Assembly (NCBI RefSeq): GCF_000223375.1
Contig: NC_017384.1
Location: 310,001 to 374,000, forward strand
Length of the DNA: 64,000 bases
Source: Ketogulonicigenium vulgare WSH-001
GTDB taxonomy: Bacteria > Pseudomonadota > Alphaproteobacteria > Rhodobacterales > Rhodobacteraceae
Direction: 5' to 3'
The first letter of the stretch is position 1, and the number at the start of each line of letters is the position of its first letter. A program made the translations under genes and the position numbers. Below are positions 37,030-46,363 of this stretch, piece after piece. The notes beneath the pieces were generated by a model. It searched no databases and was not told the DNA's origin. It saw only the letters and a program-made list of their open reading frames with translations.

Positions 37030-37707
37030 GTGGCCTCATTTTCACGCAAACTCGGGTTCTCGCTGCTGTTCGGCTTAAGCGGGTTTGCCATTCTGATCGG
37101 TCTTGGCATCTGGCAGCTGGAACGCTTGCAGTGGAAAGAGGCGATCCTTGCCGAAATCTCTGCGCGCATCGCCGCCGCGCCCGTGCCTTTGCCTGCAAAT
37201 CCCGACCCCGCCACCGATACCCGTCTGGCGGTGACGGTTGCCGGGGATCTGCCGGGCCAGCAGCTTTTCGTCTTTGCGCCGCTGGATGGGGCAGGGTACC
37301 GCGTCATCGCCGCGATGCAGACGGATGATGGGCGCCGCATCATGGTCGACCTCGGCTTTGTGCCGCAGGACCAGCGCGCCGCCCCCTATGTCGTCGAAAA
37401 TCTGCAAGTCACCGGCAATGTCCATTGGCCGGTCGAGGTCGACGGCTTTACCCCCGCGCCCGAGGGCGATGTCTGGTACGCCCGCGATGTGACAGCGATG
37501 GCGAGCGCGCTGCAGACCGACCCCGTTTTGGTGATCGCCCGCGAAACCACGCCCGCGCTGCCTGCCCAGCCTTGGCCGGTCACCACCGATGGCGTTAAAA
37601 ACGACCACCTTGGCTATGCCATCACATGGTTTACCTTGGCCGCGGCTTGGGCGGCTATGACCGCCGCCTTTGTGCTGCGCGGCACGCAATCAAAGAAGAA
37701 GGACTAA
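37030..37707 (+). CDS. SURF1 family cytochrome oxidase biogenesis protein
   Basis: A 225-residue protein anchored by membrane segments at both ends (about 9-26 and 198-216). Between them is a periplasmic domain with family elements LGIWQLERLQWKEAILAEI near the start and NHLGYAITWF-like NDHLGYAITWF near the end. SURF1 aids heme A insertion into subunit I. It starts with GTG at 37030, preceded by GGACGAGG. Confidence 0.92.
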   Translation: MASFSRKLGFSLLFGLSGFAILIGLGIWQLERLQWKEAILAEISARIAAAPVPLPANPDPATDTRLAVTVAGDLPGQQLFVFAPLDGAGYRVIAAMQTDDGRRIMVDLGFVPQDQRAAPYVVENLQVTGNVHWPVEVDGFTPAPEGDVWYARDVTAMASALQTDPVLVIARETTPALPAQPWPVTTDGVKNDHLGYAITWFTLAAAWAAMTAAFVLRGTQSKKKD

Positions 37708-37709
37708 GG

Positions 37710-39098
37710 ATGCGCTATATCTCGACCCGGGGCGCGGCACCCGTTCTGACGTTTGAACAGGCCATGATGACCGGCCTTGCGCGCGACGGCGGTCTGTATA
37801 TTCCCGAAACCGTGCCGCAATTCACCGCGGACGAGATCGCGGCTTTCGCGGGCCTGTCTTATGCCGAGGTCGCGCTGCGCGTGCTGACCCCCTTTGTCGG
37901 CGATAGCTTTCAGCAAGACGAACTGCGCAGCCTGATCACCGCTGCCTATGCCGGGTTCAACCACGATGCGCGTGCGCCGCTGGTACAGCTTGCGCCGAAC
38001 CACTTCTTGCTAGAGCTGTTCCACGGCCCGACGCTGGCGTTCAAGGACTTTGCCATGCAGGTCATCGGCCAGTTGATGCAGGCGGCGCTGGCGCGTTCGG
38101 GCAAGCGCATCACCATCGTTGGCGCCACATCCGGTGATACCGGATCGGCCGCGATCGAGGCGTTTCGCGGTCTTGCCAATGTCGATGTCTTTATCCTGTT
38201 CCCCGACGGCCGCGTGTCCGATGTACAGCGCCGCCAGATGACCACGCCCTCCGAGGCAAATGTCCGCGCCATCGCACTGGCCGGTGATTTCGACGATTGC
38301 CAGGCGCGCCTGAAAGACATGTTCAACGACTTTGCCTTCCGCGATGCGGTCAGCCTTGCCGGTGTGAACTCGATCAACTGGGCGCGCGTGCTGTCGCAGG
38401 TGGTTTACTATTTCACCGCCGCCGTCAGCCTTGGCGGGCCGATGCGTCCGGTCAGCTTTACCGTGCCGACCGGCAATTTCGGCGATATTTTCGCCGGTTA
38501 CATCGCGCGCCAGATGGGCCTGCCGATTGAAAAGCTGGTTATCGCGACGAACCAGAACGACATCCTGCACCGCACACTGCAAAGCGGCGCGCATACCAAA
38601 CAGGGGGTCAATCCCTCGATCAGCCCCTCGATGGATATTCAGGTCTCGTCGAATTTCGAACGCCTGCTGTTCGACGCCTATGGCCGCGATCCCAAAGTGG
38701 TGGCGGAACAAATGCGCGCATTGGCGGAAGAGGGCGGCTTTACCGTCGGACAAGGCGCGCTGGAATTCCTGCGCGACGGCTTTGCCTCGGGTCGCGCCTC
38801 GGAAGAGGAAACGCTGGCCGAGATCGCCCAGACGCTGGCCGAGACGGGCGAGCTGATTTGCCCCCATACCGCCGTTGCGGTGAAGGTTGCGCGTGACTAT
38901 CTGGGCACAGTGCCAATGATCACATTGGCCACCGCCCATCCCGCAAAATTCCCCGATGCGGTCGAACGCGCCACGGGCGTCCGCCCCGCGCTGCCCGCGC
39001 ATATGGCCGATCTGTTCGACCGGCCCGAGCGTCAGACAAAACTGCCCAACGACCTTTCGGCGTTGGAAGCCTTTATTACGGAGCAACTGAACCCTTGA
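37710..39098 (+). CDS. thrC: Threonine synthase
   Basis: A 462-residue PLP enzyme converting O-phosphohomoserine to threonine. The PLP lysine lies in GPTLAFKDFAMQ; TSGDTGSAAIEAF and VPTGNFGDIFAGY are further hallmarks. It begins 3 bp after the SURF1 stop with GGACTAAGG in front. Its stop overlaps the TTG start of the M16 protease. Confidence 0.96.
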   Translation: MRYISTRGAAPVLTFEQAMMTGLARDGGLYIPETVPQFTADEIAAFAGLSYAEVALRVLTPFVGDSFQQDELRSLITAAYAGFNHDARAPLVQLAPNHFLLELFHGPTLAFKDFAMQVIGQLMQAALARSGKRITIVGATSGDTGSAAIEAFRGLANVDVFILFPDGRVSDVQRRQMTTPSEANVRAIALAGDFDDCQARLKDMFNDFAFRDAVSLAGVNSINWARVLSQVVYYFTAAVSLGGPMRPVSFTVPTGNFGDIFAGYIARQMGLPIEKLVIATNQNDILHRTLQSGAHTKQGVNPSISPSMDIQVSSNFERLLFDAYGRDPKVVAEQMRALAEEGGFTVGQGALEFLRDGFASGRASEEETLAEIAQTLAETGELICPHTAVAVKVARDYLGTVPMITLATAHPAKFPDAVERATGVRPALPAHMADLFDRPERQTKLPNDLSALEAFITEQLNP

Positions 39099-40360
39099 CC
39101 GTTCAGATTCACACCCTTTCCAACGGTTTTCGCATCGCAACCGAGGTGATGCCCGGCCTGCAATCCGCGACCATCGGTATTTGGGTCAGCGCGGGTGGCC
39201 GCCACGAGGCGCCGCAGGAAAATGGCATCGCCCATTTTCTGGAGCATATGGCCTTTAAGGGCACGAAGACCCGCAGCGCGCTGCAAATCGCCGAGGCGAT
39301 CGAGGATGTCGGCGGCTATATCAACGCCTATACATCGCGCGAGACGACCGCCTATTACGCCCGTGTCCTGTCCGGTGATACCGCGCTGGCGCTGGATATC
39401 GTTGCAGATATTTTGCTGAATCCGACCTTTGATCTGAACGAGATCGAGGTCGAGCGCGGCGTGATCTTGCAAGAAATCGGTCAGGCGCTGGACACGCCCG
39501 ATGATATCATCTTCGACTGGCTGCAAGAGGTTTGCTATCAGGATCAAGCGATTGGTCGTAGCATTCTGGGCCCGGCCGAGCGCGTATCCAGCTTTCAGCA
39601 GGCTGACCTGCGCCGCTTTGTCGCGCAGCATTACACGCCTGAGCAGATGATCCTCTGTGCGGCGGGCGGTGTCGATCATGATGCCATCGTCCGTCAGGCC
39701 GAAAGCCTGTTCGGCCATCTGCCGCCCGCGAACCGGCTTTCCGCGATTGAACCCGCCCGCTTTACCGTGGGCGAGCGGCGCGAGATCAAAAAGTCGCTGG
39801 AACAAGTGCATTTCGCCCTAGCGATCGAAGGTCCGGGCGTGCGTGCGTCCGATATTTACACGGCGCAGCTATGGTCGACGGCGCTGGGCGGGGGCATGTC
39901 CTCGCGCCTGTTCCAAGAGGTGCGGGAAAAGCGGGGCCTTTGCTATACGATTTTCGCGCAGACCGGCGCCTCCGAAGACACTGGCGCCACCACGATCTAT
40001 GCAGGCACCTCGTCCGAGCAGATCCTTGATCTGTCGCGCATCACGATGACGGAACTGGCGCGCGCGGCGGATGACCTGAGCCAAGCCGAGCTGGACCGCG
40101 CACGCGCGCAAATGAAGGCGGGGCTGCTGATGGGGCAGGAAAGCTCGTCCAACCGGGCCGAGCGTTTGGCGCGGATGCTGGCGCTGTGGGGCCGCGTGCC
40201 CGATCTGTCCGAGGCGGTGGCGAAAATCGACGCGGTCAATCTGTCCGAGCTGCGCGGCTTTGCGGCGCAGATGGCCGCCGCGCCGATGTCACTGGCCCTT
40301 TATGGCCCCGCGGATCAAGCGCCCAGCCTTGCTGATCTGAAAGCAAGGCTCGCCGCCTAA
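39095..40360 (+). CDS. M16 family zinc protease (processing peptidase-like)
   Basis: A 421-residue pitrilysin-family protein like the alphaproteobacterial relatives of mitochondrial processing peptidase beta. The inverted zinc motif H47-F-L-E-H51 (HFLEHMAFKGT) is intact, and the downstream glutamate region RGVILQEI is present. The C-terminal half repeats the fold without the motif. It starts with TTG at 39095, overlapping the thrC stop, with GGAG at 39080-39083. Confidence 0.93.
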   Translation: MTVQIHTLSNGFRIATEVMPGLQSATIGIWVSAGGRHEAPQENGIAHFLEHMAFKGTKTRSALQIAEAIEDVGGYINAYTSRETTAYYARVLSGDTALALDIVADILLNPTFDLNEIEVERGVILQEIGQALDTPDDIIFDWLQEVCYQDQAIGRSILGPAERVSSFQQADLRRFVAQHYTPEQMILCAAGGVDHDAIVRQAESLFGHLPPANRLSAIEPARFTVGERREIKKSLEQVHFALAIEGPGVRASDIYTAQLWSTALGGGMSSRLFQEVREKRGLCYTIFAQTGASEDTGATTIYAGTSSEQILDLSRITMTELARAADDLSQAELDRARAQMKAGLLMGQESSSNRAERLARMLALWGRVPDLSEAVAKIDAVNLSELRGFAAQMAAAPMSLALYGPADQAPSLADLKARLAA

Positions 40361-40361
40361 G

Positions 40362-40952
40362 ATGCTGATGTTCCGGCGTTCTCCCTTGGTGCAGATCGAG
40401 ACTGAGCGCCTTGTGCTGCGGCCGCCGGAACATCAAGACTTCGCCGCCTGGCGCGACCTGCGCTTTGCTTCGGTCGATTTTCTGCAACCGTGGGAGCCGG
40501 TCTGGGCGCCCGATCACCTGTCCCGCCGCGCGTTTATGAACCGCGTCCACTGGTCGCGCCGCGCGATCAGGGATGGAATCGCGGTGCCGCTGATGCTGTA
40601 TCGTCGCACCGACGGCGCGCTGCTGGGCGGCGTCACGCTGGACAATATCCGCCGCGGCCCCGCACAAACCGGCACCACCGGCTATTGGATGGGTGCGCCC
40701 TATGCCCGCCACGGCTATATGCGCGAGGCGCTGAACGGCCTGGTGCATTACGCTTTCACGCATTTGAACCTGTCGCGGATCGAGGCGGGTTGCCTGCCCG
40801 AAAATACGCCGTCGCGCCGCCTGCTGGAAACCTGCGGCTATAAATATGAGGGCGTGGCGCAAAGCTATTTGCAGATCAATGGCCGTTGGCGCAACCATGT
40901 GCTTTATGCGAATTTGCGGATTGATAGACGGGGAAAGACCGATGCCGGATAG
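40362..40952 (+). CDS. GNAT family N-acetyltransferase (RimJ-like)
   Basis: A 196-residue acetyltransferase. It opens with the RimJ/RimL pattern IETERLVLRPPEHQDFAAW and carries the acetyl-CoA loop region (MGAPYARHGYMREAL) and SRIEAGCLPENTPSRRLLETCGY. RimJ acetylates ribosomal protein S5, but this group has diverse targets. It starts one base after the protease stop; ATG 40368 is an alternative. The end overlaps the following oxidoreductase start by 11 bp in another frame. Confidence 0.88.
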   Translation: MLMFRRSPLVQIETERLVLRPPEHQDFAAWRDLRFASVDFLQPWEPVWAPDHLSRRAFMNRVHWSRRAIRDGIAVPLMLYRRTDGALLGGVTLDNIRRGPAQTGTTGYWMGAPYARHGYMREALNGLVHYAFTHLNLSRIEAGCLPENTPSRRLLETCGYKYEGVAQSYLQINGRWRNHVLYANLRIDRRGKTDAG

Positions 40953-42360
40953 ATTGAACGATGCGGATCAGGCCTTTGTCGATCATCTGCGTGGCCTGCT
41001 GCCTGCCGCCGCCTTTCTGGACGCCAGCGATACATTCTTGACCGAGCCGCGCGGACGCTATCGCGGCAAGGGCGTCGTCGTCGCGCCCGCCACGACGGAT
41101 GAGGTCGCCGCGCTGATACGTGCCTGTAACGCGGCCCGCGTCGGCGTCGTGCCGCATGGCGGCGGCACTGGCCTTGTCGGCGCGCAGGTGCTGGTGGAGG
41201 GCGCAGTGCCGATCATCTTGTCGCTGTCGCGCATGACCCGTGTGCGCGCGATCTACGCGGAAGAGGGCGTAATGATCGCCGATGCGGGTGCGGTTCTGGC
41301 CGATCTGCAAACTGCTGCACTGAATGCGGGCAAGATGTTCGCCCTGTCGCTGGGGTCCGAGGGCACGGCGCGCATCGGGGGCCTCCTATCCACCAATGCA
41401 GGCGGCCTGAACGTGCTGCGCTATGGCACCGCCCGCGCGCAATGTCTGGGGCTCGAGGTTGTCACGCCCGAGGGCGAGATCTGGCACGGCCTGACCCGAC
41501 TACACAAGGACAACACCGGCTATGATCTGCGCGATATTTTCATCGGGGCCGAGGGGACATTGGGTGTTATCACCGGCGCTGCGCTGAAACTCTCGCCCAT
41601 TCCGGCGGTCGAGGGATCTGCCCTGCTGGCCGTCACCGATCCCGCCGCCGCCCTGTCGTTGCTGTCACTGGCACGCGATATCGTCGGCGAGGGGCTGTCG
41701 GGGTTCGAGCTGATGTCGCGTGTCGGCTTTGATTTCATGATGGAAACCGGGCTGATGGCGGCACCGCCCCTGCAACCCTTGCCCGATTGGCAGGTGCTGC
41801 TGCGCGTTGGCCTTTCCGCCGGATCGGATGCTGATGACGCGCTGGAACGGATTTTCACTGCCGCGAGCGAAGCGGGCCTTGTCCAAGACGGGCTGATTGC
41901 GACCACCACTGACGAGGCCAATCGCCTGTGGGCCATGCGCGAGACGATCCCCGAGGGGAACCGTCTGATCGGGTCAATCGCCTCGCATGATATCTCGTTG
42001 CCGCTGTCGCGGATCGCGGATTACATCCCCGAGGCGGCGCGGCGCATCGCGGCGCTGGGGCCGCTTCGGATCAATTGTTTCGGGCATCTGGGCGACGGCA
42101 ATCTGCATTACAACGTCTTTGCGCCCAAGGGCGAGGATCGCAAAGCCTATGACCCGATCCGCAAGCAGGTCTCAGCCATTGTGCATGATCTAGCGGTGGA
42201 GATGGGCGGCTCGTTCAGCGCCGAGCACGGCGTTGGCCGCCTGAAAGTGGGCGAGGTCGAGCAATATAACGACCCCGTCCGCCTGAACCTGATGCGCCGG
42301 ATCAAAGCAAGCTTTGATCCGAACGGCATTATGAACCCCGGTGCGATGCTGCGGTCTTAA
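40942..42360 (+). CDS. FAD-linked 2-hydroxyacid dehydrogenase (GlcD/D2HGDH type)
   Basis: A 472-residue flavoprotein of the FAD-binding PCMH / FAD-oxidase C family. The glycine-rich [12 protein letters not shown] and [20 protein letters not shown] segments bind [15 protein letters not shown] and the end [13 protein letters not shown] mark the C-terminal domain. Candidate substrates are glycolate, D-lactate or D-2-hydroxyglutarate. No glcE/glcF partners are present, which favours a single-subunit D2HGDH-like enzyme. GGGGAAAGA precedes the ATG at 40942. Confidence 0.88.
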   Translation: MPDRLNDADQAFVDHLRGLLPAAAFLDASDTFLTEPRGRYRGKGVVVAPATTDEVAALIRACNAARVGVVPHGGGTGLVGAQVLVEGAVPIILSLSRMTRVRAIYAEEGVMIADAGAVLADLQTAALNAGKMFALSLGSEGTARIGGLLSTNAGGLNVLRYGTARAQCLGLEVVTPEGEIWHGLTRLHKDNTGYDLRDIFIGAEGTLGVITGAALKLSPIPAVEGSALLAVTDPAAALSLLSLARDIVGEGLSGFELMSRVGFDFMMETGLMAAPPLQPLPDWQVLLRVGLSAGSDADDALERIFTAASEAGLVQDGLIATTTDEANRLWAMRETIPEGNRLIGSIASHDISLPLSRIADYIPEAARRIAALGPLRINCFGHLGDGNLHYNVFAPKGEDRKAYDPIRKQVSAIVHDLAVEMGGSFSAEHGVGRLKVGEVEQYNDPVRLNLMRRIKASFDPNGIMNPGAMLRS

Positions 42361-42887
42361 TGGCCGGGAAAGACGCAGAGGGCTTGGACATTCATGCCAA
42401 GCCCTTCCAGCAGCGCGCGCCCGCCAAGGTCGGGCAGGTCGATGACAAAGGAGCAGGCGACAACCTCGCCTTGCAGGCGCTGGATCAGTTTGATGCCGGC
42501 CTCGGCCGTGCCGCCGGTGGCGATCAGGTCGTCGACCAACAGGACACGCTCGCCCGGCAGGATCGCGTCTTCATGCACTTCGACAGTGGCGGTGCCATAT
42601 TCCAGCGCGTAATCCTGCTCGATCGTTTTCCATGGCAGCTTGCCCTTTTTACGGATCGGCACGAAACCGACGCCCAGTTGATGCGCGATCGCGCCGCCCA
42701 GGATAAAGCCGCGCGCCTCTAGCCCCGCGACCTTGTCGATGCGCTGACCCGCAAAAGGGTGCAGCATTTGATCAACCGCCATGCGAAAGCCGCGCGGATC
42801 GCCAAACAGCGTCGTCACATCGCGGAACAAGATCCCCTCATGCGGGAAATCGGGGATGGTGCGGATGTAATCCTGAACGGTTTTCAT
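42357..42887 (-). CDS. apt: Adenine phosphoribosyltransferase
   Basis: A 176-residue salvage enzyme forming AMP from adenine and PRPP. The N-terminal [18 protein letters not shown] and the PRPP loop [16 protein letters not shown] are diagnostic. It is preceded by MTA phosphorylase in the same orientation, so adenine released from MTA can be recycled directly. Its stop overlaps that of the convergent oxidoreductase. Confidence 0.96.
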   Translation of the reverse strand: MKTVQDYIRTIPDFPHEGILFRDVTTLFGDPRGFRMAVDQMLHPFAGQRIDKVAGLEARGFILGGAIAHQLGVGFVPIRKKGKLPWKTIEQDYALEYGTATVEVHEDAILPGERVLLVDDLIATGGTAEAGIKLIQRLQGEVVACSFVIDLPDLGGRALLEGLGMNVQALCVFPGH

Positions 42888-42897
42888 GGGCAGTCTT

Positions 42898-43761
42898 TCA
42901 CAATATGCGGGCGGCGACAGCGTCCAGCTTTGCCAGCAGGGCAGGGTCGCGTTTATCAGACGCAGTCATGATCGCATGATCCAGCGCGCGATCACAGCCG
43001 CAGGGGCAGGGGTCAAAGGGTTGCAGATGCGCAGGCAGCGCGCCGACCAGCGCCTTGCCCGCAGTGGAATTTGCGGTCAGCGTCGCGATGACGGCGGCGA
43101 CATCGACAGAGTCGTGACCGGGATGCCAACTATCATAATCGGTGACCATTGCCACTGTGGCGTAACAGATCTCGGCCTCGCGCGCGAGTTTCGCCTCGGG
43201 CATGGCGGTCATGCCGATCACATCGCAGCCCCAGCCGCGATACATCAGGCTTTCGGCGCGGGTCGAGAATTGCGGCCCCTCCATCGCAAGATAGGTGCCG
43301 CCGCGGTGCATGTTCAGTCCGAATGCCGCGCCCGCCGCAGCGACCGCATCGCCAAGACGCGTGCAGGTCGGATGGCCAAAGCCGACATGGGCGACGCAGC
43401 CGGTCCCAAAGAACGACTTGTCGCGCGCGAAAGTGCGGTCGATGAACTGGTCGACAATGACGAAATCGCCCGGGGCCAGTTCCTCGCGGAACGACCCAAC
43501 GGCCGAGATCGAGACGATATCCGTGACGCCAAGCCGCTTTAACGCGTCGATATTGGCGCGGTAAGGCACGGCGCTCGGGCTATGGACATGGCCGCGCCCG
43601 TGGCGGGGCAGGAAGGCAATCGGCAATCCCCCCAGCACTCCGGTCAGGACCGCATCCGATGGCGTGCCCCACGGACTGTCCACCTGATGCCAAGCCGCGC
43701 CCTCTAGTCCCGCGATGTCATAAAGACCCGAGCCGCCGATAATCCCCAACTTGCGCTGCAT
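42898..43761 (-). CDS. mtnP: S-methyl-5'-thioadenosine phosphorylase
   Basis: A 287-residue phosphorylase cleaving MTA to adenine and methylthioribose-1-phosphate. Hallmarks are [36 protein letters not shown] and [15 protein letters not shown]. The ATG at 43761 (GAGG nearby) is preferred; 43770 is possible. It is divergent from the LuxR-type regulator gene and is followed by apt. Confidence 0.94.
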   Translation of the reverse strand: MQRKLGIIGGSGLYDIAGLEGAAWHQVDSPWGTPSDAVLTGVLGGLPIAFLPRHGRGHVHSPSAVPYRANIDALKRLGVTDIVSISAVGSFREELAPGDFVIVDQFIDRTFARDKSFFGTGCVAHVGFGHPTCTRLGDAVAAAGAAFGLNMHRGGTYLAMEGPQFSTRAESLMYRGWGCDVIGMTAMPEAKLAREAEICYATVAMVTDYDSWHPGHDSVDVAAVIATLTANSTAGKALVGALPAHLQPFDPCPCGCDRALDHAIMTASDKRDPALLAKLDAVAARIL

Positions 43762-43874
43762 CTGCCTCATTCCGCTTGTACAGGCGCAGAATGTCGTCCG
43801 TGCCTCCACGATGCAAGGGTGCGCGGCCCGGCCAGAGATGATAAAGCTGTGGGGTCAAGCCTTGGGATGCAAAA

Positions 43875-46181
43875 GTGACCATTTCCCCCCTGCCGCGCCG
43901 CGCCCTGATCGCGCGTATCCTTGCCGATCCGGCCGAGATTATTGTGATCGAGGCACCCGCGGGCATGGGGAAAAGCTGGCTGTTGCGGCAGTTGCAGGAC
44001 ACGGGACGCGCGCTGCATGATGTCGGGGCAGGGCCATCGCCCGTGATCCCAGACGACCCCGGGCCGCGCGGCATGATCATCGCGAAACGCCCCGAAGTGC
44101 AGCTACGCGGTCTTGCACGGGCGGTGATCTATGGCCGCACCAGCTTTTATCGCGCCGAGGATCTGGTTTTTACGCGCGATGATATCGCTGCCGCTGGCCT
44201 TTCGCCTGCGGTCTTTACCCGCAGCGGCGGCTGGCCCTGCCTGCTGCCTTGGGCCAGTGCAGAGGCACCCGATCCCGATGATCTGACCGCATTCTTGCAT
44301 GACGAGATGCTGGTGAGCCTTTCGCCCGCGCAGATCGCCAGCCTGCATGCGATGCTGGTTGATCCGCGCTTGCGTCCCGATCCGGCTGTGCTGCGCGGCA
44401 CGCCTTTGGGGACGGCGGTGCTGGCCCCGGCGGTGGCCGCCATTCGTCCCGCGCTGCAAGCTGCCGCCGCGCAGCGCCTGCGGGAATTGTCGCAAAACAT
44501 GGCCCATGCCCGTGCCATCGCCCGCACCCAAGTGGCGCTGGGCCTTGTGCCGCAGGCGATCGAAACGCTACAGCGCGTCGGCGCGACGACCACCGCGCTG
44601 CAGGTCTATGAGGCGGCGGGCGGGTTCTATACGATCCACCGCTTTGGCCCCGAGGCGTGCCGCCGTTTGCTGGCGGGCTTTCCGCAGCAGATGCAGAACG
44701 AGACCGAGGCGCTGGTGCTGGGCCGCGCGATGGTGGCCGTAAAGCAGGGCGATGTGCGGCTGGCGCAGTTGATCATGCGCGATTTTTATGGCGACGCGAC
44801 GCGCGACCCTGTCGCCTTCATCCGTGACGCCCGCCATTTCAGCTTTCAGGCGCGCCTGTTCCGGCTGCTGCTGCGCATTTGGGAGGATGCCGATCTGACC
44901 GAAGCCGATGTCGCGCCGGTCTATGACCTGCTGGCCGAAGTGCCGGTCGACGACGATCTGCGGCGCGGCTCGATTTATAATGTCGTGCTGGACATCTATG
45001 TGCGCCTGCGCCGCTTTCCCGAGGCTGAACAAGTCGCCCGCCAAGCTGCCATCCACTATGCCCGCGCGGGCGTGCCGGTGCTGTCGTTCTATATCGCGCT
45101 GCATAGCGTGGTGATCCGGTTGTTCATGGGCGAGCCTTTGGTCGCGCAAACCCATGTACAAGCGGCATGGGGGTGGCTGCATCAGGTCGATGACAATGCA
45201 TCCGACGCGCGGCTGCTGCGTCTGGCCGAGGCTTGCGTCGCCTTTGAGATGGGACAGGTGGATGGGCTGTTGCGGTTCATTGCCGAGGACCATGATGCCT
45301 TTGTGAATGGTGAGACCTGGGGCTCGATTGTCGAGCTGTTGTTGACCTATGGCCCCCAGGCGCTGGCGCTGACACAATCGCATCTGGCGGCGCGGGCGCT
45401 GCTCGACCGTTGGCGCGTGACGGGCGAGCGGTCGCATCAATTCAGTGCGCTGATTGATAACCGCGAGATTTTGCTGATGCAAAACGCCGGCCGCTGGATC
45501 GAGGCCGCGCAAAAGGCGCAAAGCCTGTCCGGTCCGATCACCCGCGCCGGGATCGAGGGGGACGCCGCCCTTGCCGAGGTGCAGGGCCGCGGCGAAGTCG
45601 CCATCGCCCTGCTGTGGCTGCGGCATTTCGTGCATCAAACACCGCGCCTGTCCGGTTTGGGCGACAAGCTGGATGCGATGCGCGGCAATACCCATCTGAC
45701 ATGGCGCCAGCATATCGCCGTCAGCCTGTGGCAGGCGCAATACGAGGCGCGCCAGAACAATATGGCCGAGGCGCAAACTCTGCTGCTGCATGCGCTGGGC
45801 GCGATGCAATCGCGCGGCGCAGTGGCGATTTTGGATGAAGAGGCGGCGACGCTTGCCGATCTTTTGCGCCGCAAACGTCTGCTGGACGCGGTTGAACATG
45901 ATCCCCGCCTGCGCCGTTTCCTGCGGCAATCCAGCCTGCTGTCGCAGCATGTGCAGGGCGGCGTTGATTCAGATCGCGGCGCAGCGCTGGGCCTGACCCG
46001 GCAAGAGATGCGCGCCATGTATGCCCTGATCGAAGGGGCGACGAATAAGGAAATCGCGAAACTGCTGGGTCTGTCCGAGGCGACGGTGAAATTTCACCTG
46101 AAAAATCTGTATCGTAAACTTGGCTGCGCGACCCGGGCCGAGGTGCGCATCGCCGCTGCCGCGTTAGATTTGACACGTTAA
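43875..46181 (+). CDS. Large LuxR-family (MalT-like) transcriptional regulator
   Basis: A 768-residue regulator. A P-loop lies at 27-34 (APAGMGKS) near the N-terminus. A long helical, TPR-like middle region follows. The C-terminal LuxR helix-turn-helix spans about 707-765, with LTRQEMRAMYALIEGATNKE and ATVKFHLKNLYRKLG. This layout matches MalT-type ATP-dependent activators that respond to small ligands. It starts with GTG at 43875. It sits directly before the transporter-enzyme operon starting at 46364 in the same direction and is the obvious candidate regulator. The ligand is unknown. Confidence 0.88.
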   Translation: MTISPLPRRALIARILADPAEIIVIEAPAGMGKSWLLRQLQDTGRALHDVGAGPSPVIPDDPGPRGMIIAKRPEVQLRGLARAVIYGRTSFYRAEDLVFTRDDIAAAGLSPAVFTRSGGWPCLLPWASAEAPDPDDLTAFLHDEMLVSLSPAQIASLHAMLVDPRLRPDPAVLRGTPLGTAVLAPAVAAIRPALQAAAAQRLRELSQNMAHARAIARTQVALGLVPQAIETLQRVGATTTALQVYEAAGGFYTIHRFGPEACRRLLAGFPQQMQNETEALVLGRAMVAVKQGDVRLAQLIMRDFYGDATRDPVAFIRDARHFSFQARLFRLLLRIWEDADLTEADVAPVYDLLAEVPVDDDLRRGSIYNVVLDIYVRLRRFPEAEQVARQAAIHYARAGVPVLSFYIALHSVVIRLFMGEPLVAQTHVQAAWGWLHQVDDNASDARLLRLAEACVAFEMGQVDGLLRFIAEDHDAFVNGETWGSIVELLLTYGPQALALTQSHLAARALLDRWRVTGERSHQFSALIDNREILLMQNAGRWIEAAQKAQSLSGPITRAGIEGDAALAEVQGRGEVAIALLWLRHFVHQTPRLSGLGDKLDAMRGNTHLTWRQHIAVSLWQAQYEARQNNMAEAQTLLLHALGAMQSRGAVAILDEEAATLADLLRRKRLLDAVEHDPRLRRFLRQSSLLSQHVQGGVDSDRGAALGLTRQEMRAMYALIEGATNKEIAKLLGLSEATVKFHLKNLYRKLGCATRAEVRIAAAALDLTR

Positions 46182-46184
46182 ACG

Positions 46185-46227
46185 GTGATCTTGCGCAACT
46201 TTTGCTAAAATTATAGGCGCCGATCAC
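46185..46227 (+). promoter_or_regulatory. Candidate operator/promoter upstream of the second peptide-type transporter
   Basis: GTGATC (46185-46190) and GATCAC (46222-46227) are inverted half-sites flanking an AT-rich segment (46201-46216) that holds TAAAAT and TATAGG, possible -10 elements, with TTGCGC at 46191-46196 as a possible -35. No experimental or conservation support. Confidence 0.3.
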
Positions 46228-46363
46228 GTCTATACCTACCCATATGATGGAAAAACCTATCCTTGCGCGCGGTTGCGACAGGGCAGTCGCTGGATCAGAC
46301 TTTCCAGACGCACGGGGGCCAATAACCCGGGACTGACAGAACCACATCACAGGGATTAGGGCT

